Source of the DNA: Pelobates cultripes | Lineage: Eukaryota; Chordata; Amphibia; Anura; Pelobatidae | NCBI GenBank assembly: GCA_933207985.1 | Contig: OW240918.1 | Location: forward strand, 112,628,999 to 112,692,998 | Reading direction: 5' to 3' | Length of the DNA stretch: 64,000 bases | Shown here: positions 32,946 to 44,099 of the stretch, one piece after another | How the letters are laid out: the number at the start of each line of letters is the position of its first letter | Position numbering within the stretch: position 1 is the stretch's first letter | Translations under genes and position numbers: made by a program | Notes under the pieces: model-generated | Seen by the model: only the letters and a program-made list of their open reading frames with translations | What the model was told of the DNA's origin: nothing | Database searches by the model: none

Positions 32946-33781
32946 TGTAACGGATCGCCTGGCACCCCGACTGGGTACCTCTGTTGAAGGATGCTCCTAG
33001 CGCTTCCTGAGGACTCCAAGCACTCTGGCAGACACCACAATCACCGAACCGGAGAAACAAATAAATTCTCCCAAGCATATGAATGCTGTAGACAATTGAA
33101 TAGGAACCATACGAATAGGTTTACTCTCCTAGCAGTCAAACTGGAAAAGCATACAATAAATCCTTCCCCCAATAATGAGACGACACTTCACTTTGAGGGT
33201 TAAAACAGGAACTCTCTGTAATGGCCACACACTGGCTTTTATGCAAGTCCCCATGCAAGGGGACATCCCACAGGGTGGGACACAGTACAACCAATCGTTA
33301 CAGGGGAACCGTAAAACACACTCACAATTACATCACAATCCCTCATCTCTGTCCTGGAGATAATTGTGAAGTAATCAAATTATCTCCAAGGACCGAGGCA
33401 AAACTCCATTAACCACATGGCAGACAAAGGACAATAAAAGACATAAAATTACATACAGTTTTTTATTCCATAAAACATAGACATTCTACATATCCCCAGA
33501 TAGCTTAGATCTGAGTGCACATTACTACCGAATGGCGCTCAGATCACATACATACAGTTCAATCGCCATGGAGCCAAAGTCTATCATACAGTCTTTCAGT
33601 ATACGGCTGGGCTCCATGGCATAGCTATCTGGGGTAGCATGGCTTTAACAGTCCGCAGAAAGGCACGTATAAACCTTTCTGCCGGTAAAATAAAAGTTTA
33701 AAATGCAGGACCATAGTCTAAAGGGAGCAGGCGAGCAACCAGGCTTCTCCAGTGTACAGTGGCGAGGTTGGTTTCGCCACA
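32946..33781 (-). repeat. 5' LTR of the LTR element
   Basis: Upstream LTR in element orientation, 836 bp, with intact TG...CA ends. Confidence 0.93.
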
Positions 33782-34071
33782 GGAGGTATAAACAGACATA
33801 GAAAGGCAAGACAAAGGAGGGTCTGACAAACAGTCACATAAAGTAGAGGGACGGACGGAAAGAGCCACATGAATGGGATCGGGCATAAAGAGCCAGTCAA
33901 TGGGGAGATGGAAAGAAGGAGTATCACAAATGGTGGTAGACAAAAAGAGCCACAAAAATTGCGACAGAAAGAGCCAAGCAATTTTAAATAAGATTAAATT
34001 AAATGAGAAATAATGCTGGACATGAGAGCGTCACTCCTACATATTGTACTGGGCGCCCTACGCCGCCCCTG

Positions 34072-35179
34072 TGTGTGCTATGTAGATATACAATAAAGAA
34101 AGAAGGACTAAAAGGTGGCAGATTAAATAAACCAGCCACCCATATAGACCTGGTATCCTTAAAGGAGAAATTGCTCTAAATTAAGTAAATGGACAATGCC
34201 TAAGTACAGAGCAAAAATGTAAAACTATCTATCTAGTCTTTATTGGTCCCTCATAAGGAACAGAAAATATAAAAATATATAGTAAATATAACTGTGTACT
34301 AGCTAGGTGATAAACACACAAAAGAAATAGTGATAATAAATAATAAACAAATGTTAAAAAATAGGACCAACCATCCTCTCACTGTAATAGATCCAATTTA
34401 GATCCATGTGGGGTTATGCCCCGTAGTATCTGACAACCACTACGACTCTGGTGGAGCGGTTTGTTCCACTCCTAACCACTGTTGTACCACTTTCATAGAT
34501 ATACAATAAATTAATACATTAAATTGTACATATACAATGAATTTAATGAATTAACATCTGCTGTAGTGCCTTTTCTTAATGTAACAGCTGCACGTGACAA
34601 GGCTGACATATTTATCATAGCAGCACTTTAGAAAGAGATTTAAGAGCACTAAAACACTTCAGAATGGGAGATTCTGAAAGAAGGTTCAAATAGGAGCTTA
34701 TGGTAGAGGAACAGATAGTACATTGAAGAAGGGCTTATACAAATGACATTTTTAAGCACAAGTTCAACTTAAAAGGAATTTAATCTTCCTTTCATTTGGG
34801 TCTTTGGTGCAGCTGTTCACTTCTATAGAAACAAATTGCATGTACTATTAGATAAAAAGGATTCTGAAACTATGTAATAGTGAAAAAAAATACATTTTCT
34901 TGCAGTCTCCTAATACAATTATTCAAGAACTTTCAGTTACTCTATAAAGAAATTAAAGTTGTTTCCAAACTTTTCCAGGATGCAAAACATATTTAATTAA
35001 AATTAAAGAAGGAAATTATTTTGTATAAATATATTTTAATATATTCAGCAACCTTTGTGATAAATTATTCAATTTAGATTTTTATATTCCATACAACTGC
35101 ACCCTACTAATTTGTCAGATTATTTAAAATGCTTATTTTATGTGAGAAAATGACAAATGCTCATACAAAATATAGAACC
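34072..35179. other. No recognisable gene
   Basis: AT-rich. CTTTATTGGTCCCTCATAAGG and nearby words could be an old repeat end. Nothing supported. Confidence 0.4.
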
Positions 35180-35483
35180 TTAAAGGAGCACTATACAGGG
35201 TCAGAAACACAAACACGTATTCCTGACCCTGTAGTGTGTAAACCACTAGCTAGCTCCCCTGGCCCCCTCCTTGCCTCCCTTAATGTAGTAAAATCTTACC
35301 TTTATTCCAATTCCATTTGATTGACTGGGATTCTGATGATCTCAGTCAAGGAGGCGGGTCAGGGGTGGAGCCAAATGCCATCCTGGTCAATCAGTATCTA
35401 CTCATAGAGATGCATTGAATCAACACATCTCTATGAGGAAACATCAGTGTGTCTATGCAGAGGGTGGAGACACGGAATGTCAG

Positions 35484-35586
35484 TGCTGCACATAGTGCAG
35501 GCACCTGCCTGCCCGAAATGGCAGGCGCCTAATCTGCTTCCGGGTCGGGAGGCTAGGGGAGGGCTCTAGTGCTGCACATAGTGCAG
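35484..35586. repeat. Templated 69 bp insertion between 17 bp direct repeats
   Basis: TGCTGCACATAGTGCAG occurs at 35484-35500 and again at 35570-35586. The 69 bp between them (with two further matching bases before) are identical by eye to 35756-35826, which lies inside the neighbouring hAT element. Confidence 0.92.
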
Positions 35587-35825
35587 CACTGCCCAAGGAA
35601 GCACCTTTAGTATCTGAGGAGTGGCTACTGGAGATGTCCCTAGGCCAGTGATGGCGAACCTATGGCACGCATGCCACAGGTGGCATGCCAGGCCCTCTGT
35701 GTTGGCACGTGGCCATAAGTCGCCGGGAGTTGGGGCCGCTGGCTGTCTGCAGAGTAGGCACCTGCCTGCCCGAAATGGCAGGCGCCTAATCTGCTTCCGG
35801 GTCGGGAGGCTAGGGGAGGGCTCTA

Positions 35826-35934
35826 GGAAGCAGCTCTCCTATCCTCCTGCGAGCAAGCTGTGTGGAGCGTTGCCGCGCATTACCTTGGCAACGCTCCACA
35901 CAACATTGCGCGGGAGGATAGGAGAGCTGCTTCC
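35826..35934. repeat. Palindrome in the hAT element
   Basis: GGAAGCAGCTCTCCTATCC pairs with GGATAGGAGAGCTGCTTCC, and inside it GTGTGGAGCGTTGCC pairs with GGCAACGCTCCACAC, all perfect, with a short central loop. Confidence 0.95.
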
Positions 35935-36029
35935 TACAATACTTACCACCACCACTGGACCACCAGGGATGGCTGTGTCCCCCCTCCTTCACCAAAGGTA
36001 AGAGGAAGGGAGGGGGGATACAGAATTAA

Positions 36030-36540
36030 TATAACTACACAGCACCCCTACCCCCCTACACAGCACCCCTACTCCCCCACACAGCACCCCTACTTCCCCA
36101 CACAGCACCCCTACCCCCCTACACAGCACCCCTACTCCCCCACACAGCACCCCTACCCCCCTTCACAGCACATACCACCCTACACAGCACCCCACCCCCC
36201 ACACACAGCACTCCTACCCCCACACATACAGCACTCCTACCCCCACATACAGTACAGGGGTAGGGACCCCCCACACAGCACCCCTACCCCCACATACAGC
36301 ACAGCACCCCTACCCCCACACAGCACAGCACCTCTACCCCCACCCCAGCACAACACCCCTACCCCCAACACAGTACCCCTACCCCCCCAAGCACAGAACC
36401 CCTACACACCACATCACCCCTACCCCGCACACACACAGCACCCCTACCCACCACCACACACAGCACTCCCACACACAGTACCCCTCAGACACACACAGCA
36501 CTCCAAACCCTTGCACACAAACACATACACTGCACCCCTC
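36030..36540. repeat. C-rich minisatellite (CACAGCACCCCTACCCCC)
   Basis: Units of CACAGCACCCCTAC(C)CCC of about 21-24 bp, more irregular to the right. Directly follows the palindrome and CCACTGGACCACCAGGGA. Confidence 0.94.
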
Positions 36541-36658
36541 CATGCAGTATGTATGTGTGTATTCAGCAGTCTGTGTGTGTGTATATTCAGCAGTCTCTGT
36601 GTATGTGTACTCAGCAGTCTGTGAGTGTGTGTACTCAGCAATGTGTATGTATTCAGCA

Positions 36659-36694
<36 letters not shown>

Positions 36695-38170
36695 GTATGT
36701 ATTCAGCAGATTGTGTGTATGTACTCAGCAGTCTGTGAGTGTGTGTACTCGGCAGTCTGTGTGTGTGTGTACTAAGCAGTGTATGTATTCAGCAGACTGT
36801 GTGTGTGTATTCAGCAGTGTATGTATTCAGCAGTCTCTGTGTGTGTGTGTATTCAGCAGTCTGTCTGTGTATTCAGCAGTCTGTCTGTGTATATGAATTC
36901 AGCAGTCTCTGTGTGTGTACTCAGCAGTGTGTGTATTCAGCAGTCTGTGTATGTATTCAGCAGTCTGTGTGTGTGTATGTATTCAGCAGTCTGTGTGTGT
37001 GTATGCATTCAGCAGTCTGTGTGTGTGTATGCATTCAGCAGTCTGTGTGTACTCAGCAGTGTGTGTGTATGTATTCAGCAGTCTGTGTGTGTGTGTGTAC
37101 GCAGCAGTGTATGTATTCAGCAGACTATGTGTGTGTATTCAGCAGTGTATGTATTCAGCAGTCTGTGTGTGTATGTATTCAGCAGTCTGTGTGTGTGTGT
37201 TTGTGTGTGTACTCAGCAGTGTATGTATTCAGCAGACTGTGTGTGTGTGTATTCAGCAGTGTATGTATTCAGCAGTCTGTGTGTGTGTGTATGTATTCAG
37301 CAGTCTGTGTGTGTGTATGCATTCAGCAGTCTGTGTGTGTGTGTATGCATTCAGCAGTCTGTATGTACTCAGCAGCGTGGGTGTATGTATTCAGCAGTCT
37401 GTGTGTGTGTGTGTTTGTGTGTGTACTCAGCAGTGTATGTATCCAGCAGACTGTGTGTGTGTGTGCTCAGCAGTGCGTGTATTCAGCAGTCTGTGTATGT
37501 ATTCAGCAGTCTGTGTGTGTATGTATTCAGCAGTCTGTGTGTGTGTATGCATTCAGCAGTCTGTGTGTACTCAGCAGTGTGTGTGTATGTATTCAGCAGT
37601 CTGTGTGTGTTTGTGTGTGTACTCAGCAGTGTATGTATTCAGCAGACTGTGTGTGTGTGTATTCAGCAGTGTATGTATTCAGCAGTCTGTGTGTGTGTAC
37701 TCGGCAGTCTGTGTGTGTGTGTGTGTGTGTATGTATTCAGCAGTCTGTGTGTGTGTATGCATTCAGCAATCTGTGTGTGTGTGTATGCATTCAGCAGTCT
37801 GTATGTACTCAGCAACGTGGATGTATGTATTCAGCAGTCTGTGTGTGTGTGTGTGTACTCAGCAGTCTATGTATTCAGCAGTGTATGTATTCAGCAGTCT
37901 GTGTGTGTATGTATTCAGCAGTCTATGTGTACTCATCAGTGTGTATGTACTCAGCAGTCTGTGTGTGTGTACTCAGCAGTGTATGTATTCAGCAGACTGT
38001 GTGTGTGTATTCAGCAGTGTATGTATTTAGCAGTCTGTGTGTATTCAGCAGTCTGTCTGTATGTGTATTCAGCAATCTGTCTGTATGTGTATTTAGCGGA
38101 CTGTGTGTGTATTTAGCGGACGGTGTGTGTACGTATTTAGCGGGCGGTGTGTGTATGTGTTCAGCAATCT
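36541..38170. repeat. TG-rich minisatellite (GTATTCAGCAGTCTGTGTGTGT)
   Basis: About 1.6 kb of units with ATTCAGCAGTCTG or ACTCAGCAGTGTATG joined to TG tracts. Higher-order blocks of several units repeat, for example near 37130-37440 and 37600-37860. All three forward frames are almost free of stops, giving spurious frames of up to 542 codons rich in Cys, Val, Ser and Gln. Confidence 0.95.
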
Positions 38171-38178
38171 GTGTGTAT

Positions 38179-38467
38179 TGTAACAAATCACCTCTTTTGC
38201 AGGTAGGATTTTGTCACAGATCTTACAATAAACCACAGCCTTCTAGGGTATACAAAGTCCAGGACACATTCAGTTCGGTTTTCCTTTTTTATTTGATAGG
38301 AAAAACAGCTGCTTTAAATAATAATAAACAAAACAAAATTCCTTGCTCTTACTTGAGCTCTTACTAGACAGAAATCACTATCTGTAATTGGGTGGCTTTC
38401 CCACTTACCAATTTTCCAAAAATACCCAAAATGGATTTGCAATAAACAAATGTTGTGTTTTTTTTTT

Positions 38468-38505
<38 letters not shown>

Positions 38506-38692
38506 TTTCTCCTTTTCTCCTTTTCTCCTTTTCTCCTTTTCTCCTTTTCTCCTTTTCTCCTTTTCTCCTTTTTCTCCCTCAATCTGCAGCAGGCTGCTCT
38601 CTTCTTTTAAAGGCCTGTCTGCTAATTGACTAGCTACAGGTGAGTGCCAGTTAGTAAACCCTTAAGTCAGATCCAAATTGTGGTCTGTTACA
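38179..38692. repeat. Unclassified segment, solo-LTR candidate
   Basis: Begins TGTAACAAATCACC and ends TGGTCTGTTACA, so it has TG...CA ends with TGTAAC/GTTACA inversion, and contains several AATAAA words. No target duplication is visible, so the LTR reading is weak. It holds the T/CT/CCTTTTCT tract at 38460-38580. Confidence 0.3.
38460..38580. repeat. T run, (CT)n and (CTCCTTTT)n tract
   Basis: A T run is followed by (TC)n and about nine 8-base units CTCCTTTT. Strand asymmetry is complete (pyrimidine only). The frames across it on both strands are not genes. Confidence 0.95.
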
Positions 38693-39305
38693 CAGCAACA
38701 AGTGCTGTTGGAGCATTGGCCCACCTTGCTCTCCAAATGCTCTGCCCCAGGGACCCATACCGTGTTTTTCAGAGCATCAGCAATGTAGATTGCAAACTTT
38801 AACATCTCTCCCTGGGGCATTTAACTGAAAATTCTCTGGTTGCTGTTTAGCAAATCAGGCCTGATGTATCTTCCATCAACCACTATTCCACTTTTTCGCT
38901 CACAGTATGTATTGCATTTGTTGGAGATACTAATAAATATAAGCTTCATTTTATCTATTTATATCATAATTTAAAATTTGTATTATTGAACTCTCTGTTG
39001 TGTTCTTCTTTTAAAACAAAAGTTGTTAATTAGTTCGCACAACTGTACGAGTAGTTTTTTTCTAAACTTAAACCTCAGTATTCAGGTTTAATTGCCGTGT
39101 TAGCACTTTGAGGAAAAAAAAGTTGGCATGTATTGCGGTTTGGGCACTCGGGCTCAAAAAGGTTCGCCATCACTGCCCTAGGCTGTAATGTGAACACTGC
39201 CTTTTTTCTGAAAAAAAAAACCCAAAAACCTGCAGGAACTGGCTACACTCACCAGAACAACTACATTAAGCTGTAGTTGTTCTTGTGACTGTAGTGTCCC
39301 TTTAA

Positions 39306-40549
39306 TAATGGCTGTGCCATCAGAAATGATTGTATTATGATGTTTTTAAACCTCTTATGTCAGCTAATCATTCGCAGCAATGAGCCAATCCCCTTACATT
39401 GGGGAGGATGCAGGGGATTCTGGGCACCATAATCACTACCATATTCTCAACTGGTTATTGTGCTTGATATATTTGTTTTAAGATCAGTCATGCTGTAACT
39501 TTGTTACTGTATCTCTATAAATGAGCCGTTATAATGTGCCACAAAATACACCTTTTTACATAACAAAAATCTAGGGCTCACTATGTGTAGGAAATGTGAA
39601 AATGGGTGTCTAGGGAGGCATATATTTTTTGCTTTGGCTGCACAAAGAGGCACTTTTTTTAAAAGCAAAATTATGCCGAAGAAACTTCTTAAAGCTGGGA
39701 ACATTTTTTTATTGCTATTGCTCTGAGATTTATAAATAATGGCAACAGACCTGTCACTGGTTACTTTTGATGAATAATTTAGCAAAGGTTATAGCTGCCC
39801 AAAACTGAAGCTGGTAACGAACAAAGCATCACAACGAATTCTAATTAGTCTCTTCATCTGGAACACAAATTATTCAGACAAGGTCCTTATATTTTTCATT
39901 TATTATGTACTTAGATCTTTATGTCCCATTCTCTGTTTAAATTTTCACTGTGCGACACATCCAAGATAATATACTGGCGTATTTTCATTTTAGATAAATA
40001 TTCGCCTACAATCCTGATTGTGTGATTAATACCGTTTTAAGGCGTAGGAGACTTGGATCTCTTAGGGCTTATTTCCAGTAGTGGTTTGGCATTTTAATCA
40101 GCATGTCTACACTAATAAGCAGATGAAATGCATGATTCCTACATATGGAAATAATCATGGATTTATGTAAACATATGCATCATAAGCTTTTGTTATTCAA
40201 CAGATTATGATAAATTGATTTCTTGGTTAAATTCTCATTTTCAGTTGTGCTTAATATTAAAACTTGTGGTTTTAGAGTTTAATTGTAAATTATGGCAGTT
40301 GACTACTGAACAGTGTCTCTCTTATTTTTATGGGTTTTTTTTATTGAATACATTTATATCCTAGAAAATAGTGTAAAAGCAAGAAACGCTATGACATCAT
40401 AATGACATTATGCAGAATTTTGCTTTGAAATTAAAAAAACATCATGGCAAAGCTTGACCTCGTATCTGTATAGATAACGTATCATAGAATTTTTTTAACA
40501 CACACCAACATCTGTAAAGGAACATAATATTTTAACCTATAGCAAAGTA
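39306..40549. other. No recognisable feature
   Basis: About 1.2 kb of AT-rich DNA with nothing supported. Confidence 0.4.
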
Positions 40550-41255
40550 TATCGATCCTCAATTCCAAAATAACACCGGACTAGGGAGTGGAATGATAAG
40601 AAGTCCAGCATTTTAGAAGCAAAAGAAATAAGGAGGGTTGGAGGTGTAATGAGGAGATAGGATGTTTTTTGCATATTTGGTGGAGTTGTAGGGACATGAC
40701 ATTGAAAGGTTTTGAACACATGGGAGGTTTAAAATTAGAACGAAGCCCAGAATTAGCTCTTCTTACCAGCTAACCGGCCTTCCTTTATGAAAAGTGCTGT
40801 ACTTTTAATTATACATTTTTTTGTTGCGACAAAAGTGGCGATGCCAGAAACTGGAAGAAAAGTAACGCATGTTGGCCACTCCTAAGAAATCATATTTTAC
40901 TGAAATTAAAAATGAAATGAGAGTTAAAATGAATGGATATTTCAATGCTAAGGAGCAGTATGGACATAGAGGAGTGGTTAAAAAGGGAAGATTCTATTGA
41001 CGTTCTGAGAGGTACTTAGGGCATCTTTATCCATTCAGAATTCTTAGCATGTTATGTTTAAAAAGTATAATTGACTTGTTAATTCTTGACTCCGACTGAC
41101 TCCTGGACTCCCTGTCTTGTATGTCATTTATGTATGTTTGTAATTTTGATGCATATTCAGTGATGGAGGTATTTACGTTTTTGGTATTTTCTCATATTGA
41201 TGCATATTACGTGGTGATGTAATTACCCCTTAAAATAAATAAATAAAAGAAGGGA
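40550..41255 (+). pseudogene. L1-type LINE ORF2 C-terminal end and tail
   Basis: On the plus strand WRCNEEIGCFLHIWWSC reproduces the Cys/His/Trp block near the C-terminus of L1 ORF2 proteins (CWRC...GTFLHIWW.C). Later PELALL-like text and NEMRVKMNGYFNAKEQ-like text follow in the expected order, with frame changes. The element ends in AAAATAAATAAATAAAAG near 41250, a plausible tail. Old and heavily decayed. Confidence 0.65.
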
Positions 41256-42700
41256 ACAGAAGAGAAAAATGAGATAAGATGAAGAAAGAGGAACGACAAA
41301 GAAGAGACTGGGTGAGAAGAGAAAGATAACAAAAAAGCTTGACTTCTAGATATGTAGTCCTAGAGCTATGTAAGAAATTTCTCACCAGAATTTCTTTCAG
41401 TGCCCTTACCCAATTCACAGTGAGGGTTCGTTGTTCTGTTTCCAATGTAGGGAATACTAAATTAAGTAATCTAGCTGTAATTGATTTTTTTTTTTGTGTC
41501 TCGAGGGGTCTCATTATATAGAAGCATTTCTCAAATTCTCTTACTGATGTAGATCAATTGTCAGCTATGAAATCACCTTGTGTATCTCACTCCAAAATTG
41601 TCAGGGTAGCCCAATACAAATGCAGGGAAATCCTCACCAAACTTGAGTATAACGTTGCTACCCATTTTAAGAAACCTCAGCAGAATTTCAACTCATGGAC
41701 CATATCCTTCATTAAGGAGAGAAAAACAAGTAGCAAGAGGGGTGAGAACAGACAACAGCTCAATTAGCCTGCCCTTCGGTGGGTCCCCGCTCAGATCTCA
41801 AGCTGGTTTTAGCTCATCTAGTGCCATTACAGAGAGGATATCTGAAGCATATCAGACTGGTCGGACCCATACGGGCAGTCCAGATCTGAAATGCCAGCAA
41901 CTTCCCTCTGCACGAGAGATACAACAACCCCAGATGATCGTTTCAACCTTGTAAGGTATCATCAGTGAGGTATAGCCAATATCCCTCTGTGAGCAGAGGG
42001 ATATTGGCTACTTGTTTATATTCTTCATTAAGTTCCAGACTTCCCCCTTGAATGCTGATTCAGCAAATTTGACAGGTATAGCAGTGCGACCCCACTCTCT
42101 TTGTAAGGCGCATCAAACAAAGTACTCTTGTTGTATCATCTATTTCCTTTGGACTGGACATGGTGCATCAAAGTGGGAAAGAACTGGTCATCAGCACCTT
42201 TGCTAAGAGCTTGATGTCTCTCTTGATATCTTAAATAGAGTGGCAGCTAGCACAACATGAGGGGTCGTGCTGTCCTGATAACCTTTCTGGCATGGTATTA
42301 GCTTAGATTACATCTGGAGTCAGGGCACCCCCTCCAGAATGGCCTTCAATACACCCTCCAATTTAGAAGTCAATAGAATATAGCACATTACTTTCACAGT
42401 AGGACATCCGGTTCTGGTCTCTTTGCTGTCTGTGACATTTTAATTGCATCTGCCACTTCTCTGCTTTGGTCAGTATGACCAAAGAAAGAGACATTTTCTA
42501 TTCTAAAATAACTCATGGTTCTTTTCGATCTAACAGAGAAATCCTTGACTCCCTGAGACTCATGCAGATTGTAATCACAAAATTCCAATACAGTATCCTT
42601 GGGGAAATAAAAGTCTGTATCCACCTTTTCCTCAATATTCTCAACAGTCAACACCTGCATTTATTACTGTGCTCATAAAATATTCTTTACCAGTGAATAA
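41256..42700. other. Unclassified, repeat-like; no gene recognised
   Basis: Short open frames (41558-41767, 41643-41954, 42394-42660 minus) show no known motif. The text around CAGATGATCGTTTCAACCTTG and the hairpin at 41973 look like parts of an interspersed repeat. Confidence 0.35.
41973..42010. repeat. Perfect 17 bp hairpin with TGAG loop
   Basis: TAGCCAATATCCCTCTG, TGAG, CAGAGGGATATTGGCTA. Confidence 0.97.
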
Positions 42701-44099
42701 ATGAGCATTTCTTCTTATTATTGAATATATCAGCCAATTTGCTGCTGGTTGCAGTCAGCTCCATGTTTTACGAGTAAATTAATTTTTATATATAAAATAA
42801 TTTATCATTTCCATGGTTACCAACACAAAAAGAGAAGAACAACAATAATATAAAATCTGAACTTATCGCCTTGTCCGTGACTGCAATTATCAATACTAGT
42901 TGAAAAAATGGCCAAGATTACCAAGCCTTGATAATATTCAGCTGCCACCAATGTCCCCAGCTCAGACAAATCGCCCCATGCTCGCAGAAGAATAGTGAAG
43001 CTCCTGCTACAACTGACCCTCGAACGGTGTAACTAGCCTGTTATAGATAGGCTCCAAGCTGCTAATCTCAGCTGCTAAATTTGATGGACAACTGCCTGCA
43101 AGGCCTGACCTGAGACAACTCTGAGGGCTACCCAATTCTGAGTAAAAGGAGAGTTTCTTTTTGGTGAGCAGTTCACCAGTATGATTTTTGAACTAAGTGG
43201 ACTGTAATATTGCCTCTTATCCTCCTACGTAAGTGGTCTACGTAAGTGGTCGTCGTTGGCTGCAAGTATACACATTTGGGTCTTGAGTGCCTGTGTTGGG
43301 GGGGTGGGAGGACATTCTATTTGATTTACAGGGGGGATAAGATTGTTGCTACATTATAGGTATATGTTTGATTCTATTCTGAATCCCATATGGGTGAAAT
43401 GTGGGATGGATTGGGCTGAGATCTGGGTGGAGGACTCATCTTTGGGCTCTGACAGCTAGATGGAGGGAGAGTGGCCTTTGGCCTCTACAGCCCTGTGCTT
43501 GTGGACCCTGACCTGTTGCCAATCTATATATGGAATGGTGGGCCTTTTGTGTTGTCTTATTATTTTTCTCAGGTTTGCACTTTGTAGATAGTTGTGTGAG
43601 AGACCTTGGTGGGGATGGGAGTGAGGGGATGGGTGATAGCCTTGGGGAGAACTTCCGTTGGAATGTACTACACCATCTGGGGGGGAGATTTCCCTGTCCT
43701 TCATTCTCTACTCATTTCTCTTCTCCCCCTTCCCCTCCAGAATCTGTGTTCTCTGGAGGCAGGGGGGCTAAGACAGAGTGGGAGGGTTGACAGTGCGCAA
43801 GCAGAGAAGGATATTGGGACCCTGGGGTCAGAGGAACCTTTACTTTACTCAGCCCACTGGAAGGGGATTTCTACTCTGGGATAGCTCTCCGATCTCTTGC
43901 AGTGTACCCTTTCTCTTATGGAGAAATTGGAGAAGTGAAGCTTGTTATTATATCTTATTTGGTCCCCAATTCTGTAGGATAGCGGGCCCTCCTATTTTCT
44001 CCTTATTTTTTTCAGCTTAGCATAATGTTTCTCTCCCACCATATACTCCTCTCCTCTAACCTATATTTCATACAATCCGCAGTTTCCTTCGGAACTGTG
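42701..44099. other. Unclassified, possibly L1-derived
   Basis: G-rich and T-rich stretches lie upstream of the L1 C-terminal piece. Overlapping frames at 43456-44020 have no clear domain. Confidence 0.3.

Larger units (their letters stand above)
30960..33781 (-). mobile_element. Non-autonomous LTR retrotransposon, complete with both LTRs
   Basis: Two direct repeats of about 830 bp flank 1157 bp of unrelated interior, and 5 bp duplications GGAGG lie outside (30955-30959 and 33782-33786). In minus-strand orientation each LTR begins TGTGGCGAAACC and ends GATCCGTTACA. A primer-binding site and a polypurine tract sit in the right places. There is no gag, protease, reverse transcriptase or integrase, so proteins from a full-length relative must have been used. 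By eye the LTRs differ by about 15 substitutions and 3 indels, so the insertion is fairly young. Confidence 0.93.
30501..34071. mobile_element. Possible hAT-like non-autonomous element hosting the LTR element
   Basis: The left end CAGGGCTGGCCTTAG and the right end, complemented, CAGGGGCGGCGTAGGGCGCC look like degenerate hAT termini. The flanks of the LTR insertion (purine-rich text with AAAGAGCCACA-like words on the right and AAAGAGCTCAACATAAAG on the left) seem to be one body split by it. No clear target duplication is seen. Confidence 0.35.
35646..39175. mobile_element. hAT (Charlie-like) non-autonomous element, 3.5 kb, with 8 bp target duplication
   Basis: Left end CAGTGATGGCGAACCTATGG, right end complemented CAGTGATGGCGAACCTTTTT. 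The 8-mer CCCTAGGC is repeated exactly at 35638-35645 and 39176-39183. The right end continues with CGAGTGCCCAAACC, then TTAAACCTGAATACTGAGG, complemented, which resembles the OposCharlie1-type hAT consensus as I remember it. No transposase frame is present. The interior holds a palindrome, C-rich and TG-rich minisatellites and an unclassified segment. Confidence 0.92.
35180..39305. mobile_element. T2-type MITE (reverse orientation) interrupted by a hAT element
   Basis: Left end TTAAAGGAGCACTATACAGGG, right end TGACTGTAGTGTCCCTTTAA, both with TTAA. The body is the reverse sense of the family at 25132 (TCTCTATGAGGAAACAT, CACCAGAACAACTAC). The hAT insertion at 35646-39175 splits it. Without that insertion and its target duplication it is about 590 bp, which includes an 86 bp local insertion. 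Confidence 0.88.

Noticed and set aside
31997..32950. 317-codon open frame on the plus strand
   Set aside because: Antisense shadow of the LTR element repeat ORF; the repeat period keeps both strands free of stops.
30501..34071. Exact hAT target duplication around the LTR host element
   Set aside because: The 8-mers TGCATGTG and TGTGTGCT do not match well enough to call.
36739..38367. 542-codon open frame rich in Cys, Val and Ser
   Set aside because: It is the TG minisatellite read in one frame; the other two frames are equally open and no domain is present.
38179..38692. Confident solo LTR
   Set aside because: TG...CA ends are present but no target duplication and no matching LTR in the window; kept only as a low-confidence repeat.
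42394..42660. 88-codon minus-strand frame as a conserved protein
   Set aside because: No family motif recognised and it lies in repeat-like DNA; could not be supported.
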